DNA from: Granulicatella sp041433555
Lineage (GTDB): Bacteria; Bacillota; Bacilli; Lactobacillales; Aerococcaceae
DNA: 18,631 nucleotides
NCBI RefSeq assembly: GCF_041433555.1
Contig: NZ_JAPWBR010000027.1
Location: 1 to 18,631, forward strand
Reading direction: 5' to 3'
Under the pieces are notes generated by a model. It was not told the origin of the DNA, made no database searches, and worked only from the letters and a program-made list of their open reading frames with translations. Within the stretch, counting starts at the first letter, position 1; the number at the start of each line of letters is the position of its first letter. This document shows positions 8,107 to 14,859 of the stretch, one piece after another. A program made the translations under genes and the position numbers.

Positions 8107-8429
8107 CAACAAATGATTCCGCTTATCCTAACGGATGTCTTCATAATAACTGTAATGTTGCACCGGTTCGAGCCTTATGTCTCTCACCTTCGAAGCTTCA
8201 AACGCGGAGTAAGGTACAAGCCCTACTCCGCGTAAGCACAGTGGTTGAATGGAATGAGCTTCGCTGTAGCCAGCTAGCTCATTCCTATTCAACTTTGTGG
8301 GGGAAAGAAAACGAAATACTCTAAATACATAAATATATTTAGAGCATTTCTGTCTTTCTCCCTCACATTCGATGCGTAACACATTACTGTTATTATAGAA
8401 TCCGTTAGTCTTTGCGGAATCATTTTTTG
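8107..8429. repeat. Structured element with nested inverted repeats (MITE-like or structured RNA)
   Basis: Outside to inside, 8111-8122 pairs perfectly with 8414-8425 (12 bp). Extending to 8107-8122 and 8414-8429 gives a 16-nt terminal inverted repeat with one mismatch. Next, 8128-8136 pairs with 8400-8408 (9 bp), and 8144-8158 pairs with 8381-8395 (14 of 15 bp, one T-T). This shared trunk encloses three hairpins: 8202-8211 with 8224-8233 (10 bp, perfect); 8244-8260 with 8276-8293 (17 bp, one bulge); and 8296-8304 with 8359-8367, capped by 8313-8327 with 8336-8350 (14 bp, one A-C). On the plus strand the outer stem ends in six Ts (8423-8428), as in an intrinsic terminator. It could be a nonautonomous mobile repeat, a lineage-specific intergenic repeat, or a structured RNA. 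It may also terminate transcription of the mgtC-like gene. I see no clear target-site duplication and do not recognise it as a known RNA class. Confidence 0.7.
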
Positions 8430-8520
8430 CCTTTAGATTTTTTCGACGGGTTTAATTTTTGACAAAAAAGGGAGTTCAAAATAAGTTTACAAAAATTTAT
8501 AAAAAATCTTAGTGTAACCA

Positions 8521-8549
8521 TGGACGATGAGCGTCATTCTTGTTATACT
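8521..8549 (+). promoter_or_regulatory. divIC promoter
   Basis: TGGACG (8521-8526, four of six matches to the -35 consensus), a 17-bp spacer and TATACT (8544-8549) lie 33 nt before the divIC start. It would drive divIC and the genes after it and starts transcription downstream of the structured element, which is therefore not part of the divIC leader. Confidence 0.7.
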
Positions 8550-8582
8550 CAGTTTGTATAAGTAAAAAAGGAGACAATTAAG

Positions 8583-9029
8583 GTGACGAAAGAAACACAA
8601 CAAAGAAATTCGAATGTAATTTCAATGAACAACAAGTTAAATCAGAAAAAACCTTCTACTCCCGTTTTCAAGAGTCACTCACTAATGACTAAACTGATTT
8701 TAGTCGGTGTGATTGCCATTTCGGGATCAATGATTGTCGGGATTGGGAACCAATTTAGCCAAGCAAGTCAATTAGACCAAAAAATTGAACAAGCAAAGGC
8801 TGAAAAAGAAGTTGCTGAAAAGCAAAAAGAATCGTTAACACAGCAAGTGGAACTTCTTCAAAGCGACGAATATATCGCAAAACTTGCACGTAGTGAATAT
8901 TATTTAAGCAAAACTGGAGAAATCATCTTCAGCACGCCAAATGACACTGCAGAGCATAAAGCGCAACAAGCAAAAGAAGAAGTCGAACAAGGGGAAACTG
9001 TTGTTAAGGTGACGACTCAAAACCGTTAG
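8583..9029 (+). CDS. divIC: Cell-division protein DivIC (FtsB-like septum initiator)
   Basis: A 148-aa bitopic membrane protein of the DivIC/FtsB family, part of the FtsL-DivIB-DivIC subcomplex that links FtsZ-ring assembly to septal peptidoglycan synthesis. A cytoplasmic N-terminus of about 36 residues precedes one membrane segment (about residues 37-56). An extracytoplasmic heptad-like coiled coil follows (about 61-96, rich in Q, E, K and L), then the conserved end DEYIAKLARSEYYLSKTGEIIF and a charged, unconserved tail. The GTG start has GGAG at 8570-8573 with a 9-nt spacer; an internal ATG at codon 15 is a less likely alternative. Position just before an S1-domain gene and tilS matches the Bacillus order divIC-yabR-(spoIIE)-tilS. 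Confidence 0.93.
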   Translation: MTKETQQRNSNVISMNNKLNQKKPSTPVFKSHSLMTKLILVGVIAISGSMIVGIGNQFSQASQLDQKIEQAKAEKEVAEKQKESLTQQVELLQSDEYIAKLARSEYYLSKTGEIIFSTPNDTAEHKAQQAKEEVEQGETVVKVTTQNR

Positions 9030-9038
9030 GCAATGAAT

Positions 9039-9069
9039 CTTTTTGATACGTCAAGCGTGTATCGAAAAG
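9039..9069 (+). other. Intercistronic hairpin between divIC and the S1 gene
   Basis: An 11-bp stem (9039-9049 with 9059-9069, one G-T pair) with a nine-base loop lies just after divIC. No T run follows, so it is more likely an mRNA-stabilising or processing hairpin than a terminator. Confidence 0.45.
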
Positions 9070-9097
9070 GGAATAATGAAGGAGGAACGCTTTTTAT

Positions 9098-9589
9098 ATG
9101 TCAATCGAAGTAGGAAACGTAATCCCTGGTAAAGTTACTGGAATTACAAATTTTGGAGTTTTTGTGGATTTAGGAGATCGTAAGACAGGTCTTGTTCACA
9201 TTAGCGAGGTGTCTGATTCATACATTCAAGATATCAAAGAAGTTTTAAAAGTTGGAGACGAGGTTAAAGTGAAAGTCATGACGATTGCGGATGATGGCAA
9301 AATTAGCCTTTCAATTCGTCGTGCCGTTGATAAACCAAAAGAAGATTCAGCGGACAAACCACGTGCAAAGAAACCTTTTACACCACGTAATGATTCTCAA
9401 GACTTTAAGAAAAATCGCTCTGCTAGCAGAACTTCAGCTCCATACGAAAAGAAATCTCCTTCGCAAGCAAAAGCAACAGATTTCGATTCTCTAATGAGTT
9501 CCTTCTTGAAAGACTCTGAAGACCGTTTAACTTCATTGAAACGTAACACTGAAGGGAAACGTGGGGGCCGTGGCGGTCGCCGTTCATAA
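9098..9589 (+). CDS. S1-domain RNA-binding protein (YabR-like)
   Basis: A 163-aa cytoplasmic protein. Residues 1-75 form one S1/OB-fold RNA-binding domain (VGNVIPGKVTGITNFGVFVDLGDRKTGLVHISEVSDSYI, then VGDEVKVKVMTI and GKISLSIRRA). The remaining 85 or so residues are a charged, low-complexity tail with many K, S, R and D, ending in an arginine-glycine patch (RGGRGGRR), which fits non-specific nucleic-acid contact. In Bacillus the corresponding gene between divIC and tilS is yabR, whose exact role is not well established; the domain resembles those of polynucleotide phosphorylase and general stress protein 13. GGAGG at 9081-9085 lies 12 nt before the ATG, a rather long spacing. A terminator-like hairpin separates it from tilS. 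Confidence 0.88.
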   Translation: MSIEVGNVIPGKVTGITNFGVFVDLGDRKTGLVHISEVSDSYIQDIKEVLKVGDEVKVKVMTIADDGKISLSIRRAVDKPKEDSADKPRAKKPFTPRNDSQDFKKNRSASRTSAPYEKKSPSQAKATDFDSLMSSFLKDSEDRLTSLKRNTEGKRGGRGGRRS

Positions 9590-9599
9590 TGAAACCATC

Positions 9600-9634
9600 A
9601 ATCTCTTCTGGTGAAAACTGGAGGAGATTTTTTT
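9600..9634 (+). terminator. Terminator-like hairpin between the S1 gene and tilS
   Basis: AATCTCTTCT (9600-9609) pairs with GGAGGAGATT (9620-9629) with two G-T pairs and a ten-base loop, then a run of seven Ts (9628-9634). It ends only 6 nt before the tilS ribosome binding site. No separate tilS promoter is obvious, so it may act as a partial terminator setting tilS-hpt expression. Confidence 0.65.
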
Positions 9635-9652
9635 GACAGAAAGGAGAGGCCA

Positions 9653-11026
9653 ATGCAACATCAACTAACAGCGTTTTTTAGAAGAAATGTAGAAAACTAT
9701 ACTGAGAAAAAATATGTGCTTGCCGTATCCGGTGGCGTCGATTCGATGGTTCTTTTGAATGCAATGATCACTATATTTGGAGACGATGCAAAAGATCGAC
9801 TCGTAGTGGCCCATGTGAACTATGGACTAAGAGCGCAAGCCGTGGATGAGGAGCAACTCGTTCATCGTTTTTGCAAGCTGCATCAAATTCCAATCGAGAC
9901 AAAGCATTGGCAAGAAGCAGAGGGCGTAACAGCTTCTGAAAAATCCTTACGTGATTTTAGATATGATTTCTTCCGCGCAGTGACGAAAAAGCATGAGGCG
10001 GACTATTTAGTATTGGCGCATCACCAAGATGACCAAATGGAGACTGTTTTGATGAAATGGTCGCGTGGAAGTACGCTGGAAGGTCTTTCTGGAATGAAGG
10101 AAAAACGTTTCGTAAAAGAGTTGGACATTTTACGCCCGTTCTTATCTTATGAGAAAAAAGAACTCTATCAAGAGGCTAAGAAATATGACATTCCCTATTT
10201 AGAAGATGAATCGAATGAATCCGATGACTATACAAGAAACAGATATCGTCATCATGTCATTCCGTTTTTAAAAGAGGAAAATCCAAATGCCGGAAGCCAC
10301 TTCCAAAAGAGTGCGCAAATGATTGCGGATGCTGTGGCGTGCTTGATGCCAATCCTAGAAGAAAAACAAGAACAGCTCTTCCAAAGAGGAAAGAAGAAAG
10401 TCACATTCCACCGCGAAGCCTTCCTCAAAGAGCCAATCGAAATGCAACGATTGCTCTTACAACAAGTGCTCATGCAAATGGATACGACGATTTCGGTAGT
10501 GCAAATGGAGCAAATCTTAGAAAAAGTAGGTTCCGACAAGGCACAACTCACGCTGGACCTCCCAAATGGCTGGAAGTTCAAGAAACGTTACGAGGAATGT
10601 TCGTTTGAAAAGGGACGTCAAAAAGTCGTTCCAAATATCGAATATATATTGGAAAAACCGGAAGATACATTAATTCGTCCAAATGAAGATGAGCAAATCT
10701 TGCTCACTACAGGAAAGACGGCTTCCGAGTTTACTATTCCTGTCTATCCAAAGGACTTCCCACTCACGATTCGTCATGCAAAACCAGGAGACAAGATTGC
10801 ACTAGATGCCAGTGAAACCAAACATCAAAAACTCTCAAGATGGTTTATCAATTCCAAGATTCCACTCGAAGAACGCAAGGAAATTTGGGTGTTGGAAGAC
10901 GCCTCGAAAAAAATTCGCGCAATTTTGGGCTATCGCTATGCTCAACCGTTGTTCTTTGAAGAGGAAACTGGTAAAATGATTCTATCTTACGAAAACAAAA
11001 TGAGGTGCACACATGTTAAAAAATGA
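9653..11026 (+). CDS. tilS: tRNA(Ile)-lysidine synthase
   Basis: TilS uses ATP and lysine to convert cytidine-34 of the CAU-anticodon isoleucine tRNA to lysidine, so that the tRNA reads AUA and is charged with isoleucine. It is normally essential. The 457-aa length fits the long, three-part form found in Firmicutes. The N-type ATP-pyrophosphatase P-loop SGGVDS is at residues 26-31. The AHHQDDQMET motif and the NRYRHHVIPFL segment follow, then the TilS substrate-binding region and the C-terminal TilS domain (IRHAKPGDKI ... SRWFINSKIPLEERKEIWVL). I chose the ATG at 9653, with AAGGAG at 9641-9646 and a 6-nt spacer, over the GTG at 9611, which lies inside the preceding hairpin loop. The stop overlaps the hpt start by 14 nt. 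Confidence 0.96.
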   Translation: MQHQLTAFFRRNVENYTEKKYVLAVSGGVDSMVLLNAMITIFGDDAKDRLVVAHVNYGLRAQAVDEEQLVHRFCKLHQIPIETKHWQEAEGVTASEKSLRDFRYDFFRAVTKKHEADYLVLAHHQDDQMETVLMKWSRGSTLEGLSGMKEKRFVKELDILRPFLSYEKKELYQEAKKYDIPYLEDESNESDDYTRNRYRHHVIPFLKEENPNAGSHFQKSAQMIADAVACLMPILEEKQEQLFQRGKKKVTFHREAFLKEPIEMQRLLLQQVLMQMDTTISVVQMEQILEKVGSDKAQLTLDLPNGWKFKKRYEECSFEKGRQKVVPNIEYILEKPEDTLIRPNEDEQILLTTGKTASEFTIPVYPKDFPLTIRHAKPGDKIALDASETKHQKLSRWFINSKIPLEERKEIWVLEDASKKIRAILGYRYAQPLFFEEETGKMILSYENKMRCTHVKK

Positions 11027-11555
11027 TATGTCAGAAATTTTAGTATCAGAAGAACAGTTACAAGAAACAATCAAGAAATTAGGTGCTACGTTAGCGGAAG
11101 ATTACCGCGGTAAAGATCCGTTAGTCATTTGTATTCTTAAGGGTGCTATTTTCTTTATGGCAGATTTAGTCCGCGCAATGGACTGCAACTTAGAAATTGA
11201 TTTCATGGATGTATCTAGTTATGGAAATGAATTCGAATCAAGCGGCGAAGTACGTATCTTAAAAGACTTAGGTCAAAGCGTTAAAGATCGTCACGTGATT
11301 ATCGTTGAAGATATTATCGATACAGGCCGTACTTTAAAACACGTGGTTGAATTATTAAAACACCGCCAAGCAGCAAGTGTAAAAGTGGTGACTTTATTAG
11401 ATAAACCAGAACGTCGCGAAGAAGCCATCGAAGCGGATTATGTTGGTGTTCAAGTACCAAATAAATTCGTTGTAGGATACGGATTAGACTTCAAACAATT
11501 CTACCGTAACTTACCATGTATCGGTGTTTTAAAACCTGAGTTCTATGAAGATTAA
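11013..11555 (+). CDS. hpt: Hypoxanthine phosphoribosyltransferase
   Basis: A 180-aa purine-salvage enzyme that transfers phosphoribose from PRPP to hypoxanthine or guanine, giving IMP or GMP in the cytoplasm. The PRPP-binding loop with its acidic pair is at about residues 98-108 (VEDIIDTGRTL). The N-terminal CILKGAIFFMADL, the MDVSSYG flexible loop and the C-terminal VGYGLDF...YRNLPCIGVLKPE are also typical of bacterial HGPRT. The ATG has GAGG at 11002-11005 with a 7-nt spacer and overlaps the end of tilS by 14 nt, so the two are probably translationally coupled. The tilS-hpt-ftsH order is strongly conserved in Firmicutes; Bacillus HprT has been reported to interact with FtsH, but nothing in this sequence tests that. 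Confidence 0.96.
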   Translation: MLKNDMSEILVSEEQLQETIKKLGATLAEDYRGKDPLVICILKGAIFFMADLVRAMDCNLEIDFMDVSSYGNEFESSGEVRILKDLGQSVKDRHVIIVEDIIDTGRTLKHVVELLKHRQAASVKVVTLLDKPERREEAIEADYVGVQVPNKFVVGYGLDFKQFYRNLPCIGVLKPEFYED

Positions 11556-11571
11556 GAAAGAGTTAAACTAT

Positions 11572-11600
11572 TCGTCAATAAAAGTCAAATATGTTATGAT
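11572..11600 (+). promoter_or_regulatory. Candidate ftsH promoter
   Basis: TCGTCA (11572-11577, four of six -35 matches), a 17-bp spacer and the -10 TATGAT (11595-11600), which is preceded by TGT and so is extended. It lies in the 100-nt gap before ftsH. The terminator-like hairpin begins 3 nt after the -10, so a transcript from here would start inside its left arm. Confidence 0.55.
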
Positions 11601-11602
11601 GG

Positions 11603-11634
11603 AACGGTAGTGAAAATACTATCGTTTTTCTTTT
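11603..11634 (+). terminator. Terminator-like hairpin in the hpt-ftsH gap
   Basis: AACGGTAGT (11603-11611) pairs with ACTATCGTT (11618-11626) with one G-T pair and a six-base loop, followed by TTTTTCTTTT. It probably ends tilS-hpt transcripts. Because the candidate ftsH promoter fires just upstream, transcripts from it would lack part of the left arm and could escape. Confidence 0.7.
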
Positions 11635-11655
11635 ATAAGAAGATGGGGAGGTAAA

Positions 11656-13761
11656 ATGAATAATAATAACAATCGATCAATATTCAGATCTAGCTTACTA
11701 TATATCTTGATTTTCGGTGCTATTGTCATTTTCGTTGGAATGTTTAATGGGGATCAAAAAGGTTCTACAGCAGATATTTCATACACAGAATTTATGCAAA
11801 GTCTGAAAAGTGGCGAAATTAAAGATCTCAAGATGCAATATTCGAATTCTGTATATACTATTACTGGGGAATATACAAATCCGAAAGAGCAAACGACCCA
11901 AGAAGCTAAAAATCAAAATGGATTATCTATTTTTGATAACCGTACTACAAAGAGTACAAACTTCAGAACAACAGTCTTACCAAACGACTCAACGATTAAA
12001 GAAATCAATGAAGCGGCTCAATCAAAAAATACAAAAGTTGAAACTTTACCAGAAAGTTCAACAGGCGTATGGATTTCCGTTTTATTACAAGTCGTTTTAC
12101 CACTTGGGGTATTAGGGTTCTTACTTTATACAATGTTTATGAGCCAAGGTGGTCAAGGTGGACGTAACAATCCAATGAACTTCGGTAAGAGTCGTGCGAC
12201 AAATCAGAAGAAACAAAACGTGAAAGTACGCTTCTCTGATGTAGCAGGTGCCGAAGAAGAAAAACAAGAGCTTGTAGAAGTAGTGGAATTCTTAAAAGAC
12301 CCACGTAAATTTACAGCGCTTGGTGCTCGTATTCCTGCAGGGGTACTTCTTGAGGGCCCTCCAGGGACAGGTAAAACCCTTCTTGCCAAAGCCGTTGCCG
12401 GTGAAGCAAACGTACCATTCTTCTCGATTTCAGGTTCTGAATTCGTAGAAATGTTCGTAGGGGTTGGGGCAAGCCGTGTTCGTGACTTATTCGAAAACGC
12501 GAAGAAAAATGCTCCAGCAATTATCTTTATCGATGAAATCGATGCCGTTGGTCGTCAACGTGGTGCCGGAATGGGTGGCGGACACGACGAACGTGAACAA
12601 ACATTAAACCAGTTACTAGTTGAAATGGACGGGTTCGAAGGAACTGAGGGAATCATCGTGATTGCCGCAACAAACCGTTCAGACGTATTAGACCCAGCCT
12701 TACTTCGTCCAGGACGTTTTGACCGTCAAATCTTAGTAGGTCGTCCAGACGTGAAAGGCCGTGAAGCGATTCTGAAAGTACACGCACGCAATAAGAAACT
12801 TGCAAAAGACGTGGACTTAAAAGTAATCGCGCAACAAACTCCAGGATTCTCTGGGGCAGAGCTTGAAAACTTATTAAACGAAGCAGCTTTAGTAGCGGCT
12901 CGTCGTGATAAAAATGCTATCGACGCATTAGACGTGGATGAAGCACATGACCGTGTAATTGCTGGTCCGGCTAAGAGAGACCGTGCAATCAGCAAGAAAG
13001 AACGCGAAATGGTGGCTTACCACGAAGCAGGGCATACAATCGTTGGTATGGTCTTAAGCGATGCGCGTGTGGTTCATAAAGTAACGATTGTCCCTCGTGG
13101 ACGCGCTGGCGGATATGCAATCATGCTTCCAAAAGAAGATCGTTTCTTAATGACAAAAGAAGAATTGTTCGAACAAGTAGTTGGACTTCTTGGTGGTCGT
13201 GCTGCTGAAGAATTTATCTTTGGTGTGAAGACAACAGGAGCAAGTAACGACTTTGAACAAGCAACAGGTATCGTTCGTAGCATGATTACAGAGTACGGAA
13301 TGGTGGACGAATTAGGAACTGTTCAATACGAAGGAAATCATCAAGTATTTATCGGACGTGACTATGGTCAAACAAAAGGTTACTCAGATCAAGTGGCCTT
13401 TGAAATCGACAATGCAGTTCGTCGTATTATGAAAGAAGCGCATGAAAAAGCACTTCAAATTCTTGAAGAACATAAAGATCAATTAGAATTAATTGCTCAA
13501 AAACTTCTAGAATTAGAAACATTAGATGAACGTACAATTAAATCACTTTTCGAAACAGGTGAAATGCCAGCTCCAGTCGCTGAAGATGAATATCCAAGCG
13601 AAACAGAAGCGGCAAGTTTTGAAGAAACGAAAAAAGCCTTAGCGAAACGCGATGCGGAACAAGCTGAAGGCAAAGAGGTTCCAGAAGAGGACGAAGAAGT
13701 GGAAGTTGCAGATGTGACGGCTGCTCCTAGCGATCTTGAAGGGCCATCAGAAAACGAATAA
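11656..13761 (+). CDS. ftsH: ATP-dependent zinc metalloprotease FtsH
   Basis: A membrane-anchored AAA+ protease that extracts and degrades misassembled membrane proteins and regulatory substrates as a hexamer. The 701-aa sequence shows: a first membrane segment at about residues 13-30; an extracytoplasmic domain to about 135; a second membrane segment (GVWISVLLQVVLPLGVLGFLLY); Walker A GPPGTGKT at about 233-240; Walker B IIFIDEID near 290; the second region of homology ending RPGRFDR at about 351-357; the zinc-binding HEAGH at 456-460; and a likely third metal ligand, Asp, near 532 (ASNDFEQA). The C-terminal 60 or so residues are acidic, low-complexity and probably disordered. GGGGAGG (11645-11651) precedes the ATG by 4 nt. 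All catalytic residues are present. Confidence 0.98.
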   Translation: MNNNNNRSIFRSSLLYILIFGAIVIFVGMFNGDQKGSTADISYTEFMQSLKSGEIKDLKMQYSNSVYTITGEYTNPKEQTTQEAKNQNGLSIFDNRTTKSTNFRTTVLPNDSTIKEINEAAQSKNTKVETLPESSTGVWISVLLQVVLPLGVLGFLLYTMFMSQGGQGGRNNPMNFGKSRATNQKKQNVKVRFSDVAGAEEEKQELVEVVEFLKDPRKFTALGARIPAGVLLEGPPGTGKTLLAKAVAGEANVPFFSISGSEFVEMFVGVGASRVRDLFENAKKNAPAIIFIDEIDAVGRQRGAGMGGGHDEREQTLNQLLVEMDGFEGTEGIIVIAATNRSDVLDPALLRPGRFDRQILVGRPDVKGREAILKVHARNKKLAKDVDLKVIAQQTPGFSGAELENLLNEAALVAARRDKNAIDALDVDEAHDRVIAGPAKRDRAISKKEREMVAYHEAGHTIVGMVLSDARVVHKVTIVPRGRAGGYAIMLPKEDRFLMTKEELFEQVVGLLGGRAAEEFIFGVKTTGASNDFEQATGIVRSMITEYGMVDELGTVQYEGNHQVFIGRDYGQTKGYSDQVAFEIDNAVRRIMKEAHEKALQILEEHKDQLELIAQKLLELETLDERTIKSLFETGEMPAPVAEDEYPSETEAASFEETKKALAKRDAEQAEGKEVPEEDEEVEVADVTAAPSDLEGPSENE

Positions 13762-13774
13762 CACAAAGGGTAGG

Positions 13775-13803
13775 AGAGCTGAGGCTGTTGTCACAGCTCT
13801 TTT
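13775..13803 (+). terminator. Terminator-like hairpin between ftsH and hslO
   Basis: AGAGCTG (13775-13781) pairs with CAGCTCT (13794-13800) with a 12-base loop, followed by a short T run (TTTTCC). The stem is short and only four Ts follow, so readthrough into hslO is likely; no separate hslO promoter is evident. Confidence 0.6.
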
Positions 13804-13824
13804 CCTTTAAAAAAGGAGAGACAA

Positions 13825-14727
13825 ATGGCAGATTCATTATTAAAAGTATTAGCGTTCAATGATGAGGTCAAAGCCGTTGCCATGGTTGCCACAGACGCAA
13901 TTGCAGAGGCGCAACGCAGACACGACACTTGGAGTTCTGCAACAGCAGCGATGGGACGTACCATCATCGGAACACAATTATTAGCAAGTAGCTTAAAAGG
14001 CGACGAACGCATCACGGTTCAAGTGAACGGGGATGGCCCTGGTGGAAAAATCATGGCCGATGCGAATGGTCGTGGGGAAATGCGTGGTTATATCACAAAC
14101 CCTCATGTGAGCCTTGAGTTAAACGACAAAGGAAAATTAGATGTCCGTGGTGTCGTTGGTACAAACGGGACGATTACCGTCATCAAAGACTTAAATATGA
14201 GAGAACCATTCTCTGGTCAAGTGCCAATCGTGGACGGAGAACTCGGAATGGACTTTACGTATTACTTAGCAGTCTCTGAACAAATCAATGGAGCTGTTGG
14301 GGTATCAGTTCTTGTGAATCCAGATGAAACGGTTCGTGCAGCAGGCGGGTTCATGATTCAGCTATTACCAGGTGCGAGCGAAGCGACAATTTCAGAAATC
14401 GAACGTCGTATTAGCGAGATTCCAATGGTTTCAAAATTAATTGACCAACAAGAATCACCACGCGATATTTTAAATCGACTACTCGGCGAAGAAAACATTC
14501 GTGAGTTAGAAGAAATGCCTGTGAAATTCCATTGTGGATGTACGCGTGAACGTTTCAGCGCAGGGTTGATGTCGATTGGGGTGGATGATTTACAACACTT
14601 GATTGACGAAGACCATGGCGCAGAAGTTGTGTGTCATTTCTGCGGTGAGAAATATCATTTCGATGAAGCAGAATTACAAGGCTTAATTGATGAAATTAAT
14701 GCTAAACGCGAAGAGGCAGACGTATAA
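13825..14727 (+). CDS. hslO: Redox-regulated chaperone Hsp33
   Basis: Hsp33 is a cytoplasmic holdase chaperone activated by oxidation: four cysteines hold zinc when reduced and form disulfides under hypochlorite or peroxide with heat, exposing the client-binding surface. The 300-aa length is typical. The N-terminal domain carries the GRTIIGTQLLASSLKGDERITVQVNGDGPGG stretch and GYITNP. The zinc centre near the C-terminus has Cys237 and Cys239 in a CxC pair and Cys270 and Cys273 in a CxxC pair (CGCTRERF ... VVCHFCGEKYHF), so the redox switch looks intact. The ATG at 13825 has GGAG about 6 nt upstream. The gene follows ftsH, as in many Firmicutes, and ends at a strong terminator that closes the conserved cluster. 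Confidence 0.97.
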   Translation: MADSLLKVLAFNDEVKAVAMVATDAIAEAQRRHDTWSSATAAMGRTIIGTQLLASSLKGDERITVQVNGDGPGGKIMADANGRGEMRGYITNPHVSLELNDKGKLDVRGVVGTNGTITVIKDLNMREPFSGQVPIVDGELGMDFTYYLAVSEQINGAVGVSVLVNPDETVRAAGGFMIQLLPGASEATISEIERRISEIPMVSKLIDQQESPRDILNRLLGEENIRELEEMPVKFHCGCTRERFSAGLMSIGVDDLQHLIDEDHGAEVVCHFCGEKYHFDEAELQGLIDEINAKREEADV

Positions 14728-14742
14728 TCATTAAGGTTTAAG

Positions 14743-14783
14743 AGAGTGAGAAGAGGTGCTTCCATTTCTTCTCACTCTTTTTG
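14743..14783 (+). terminator. Strong terminator after hslO
   Basis: A perfect 12-bp stem, AGAGTGAGAAGA (14743-14754) with its complement (14767-14778), a 12-base loop and a T run. It separates the conserved cluster from the paralog operon. Confidence 0.9.
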
Positions 14784-14802
14784 TATTTTCAGCCGTTAAA
14801 GC

Positions 14803-14831
14803 TATACAAATAAAGAAAAACTTAGTATAAT
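14803..14831 (+). promoter_or_regulatory. Promoter of the four-paralog operon
   Basis: TATACA (14803-14808, four of six -35 matches), a 17-bp spacer and a perfect TATAAT (14826-14831) lie 28 nt before the first start codon. It follows directly after the hslO terminator. No comparable promoter is seen before the other three genes. Confidence 0.8.
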
Positions 14832-14859
14832 ACATACATAATACGAACGAGGTATATAG

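Larger units (their letters stand above)
8093..8582. other. 490-nt gene-free interval between the mgtC-like gene and divIC
   Basis: No credible gene lies here. The only long open frame (minus strand, about 8128-8382) runs through the hairpins described below, has no ribosome binding site and encodes nothing recognisable. The interval contains a short AT-rich stretch after the mgtC-like gene, the nested inverted-repeat element at 8111-8425, then an AT-rich stretch ending in the divIC promoter at 8521-8549. Confidence 0.8.

Noticed and set aside
8128..8382. 84-codon minus-strand open frame in the mgtC-divIC gap
   Set aside because: It runs through the arms of the inverted-repeat element, so the frame is explained by the repeats; no Shine-Dalgarno sequence and no recognisable protein.
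8111..8425. Structured region as RNase P RNA, tmRNA, 6S RNA or T-box
   Set aside because: I found none of the conserved pieces: no tRNA-like end with CCA for tmRNA, no T-box AGGGTGGNACCGCG, no RNase P core motifs, and the branched fold is unlike the 6S rod.
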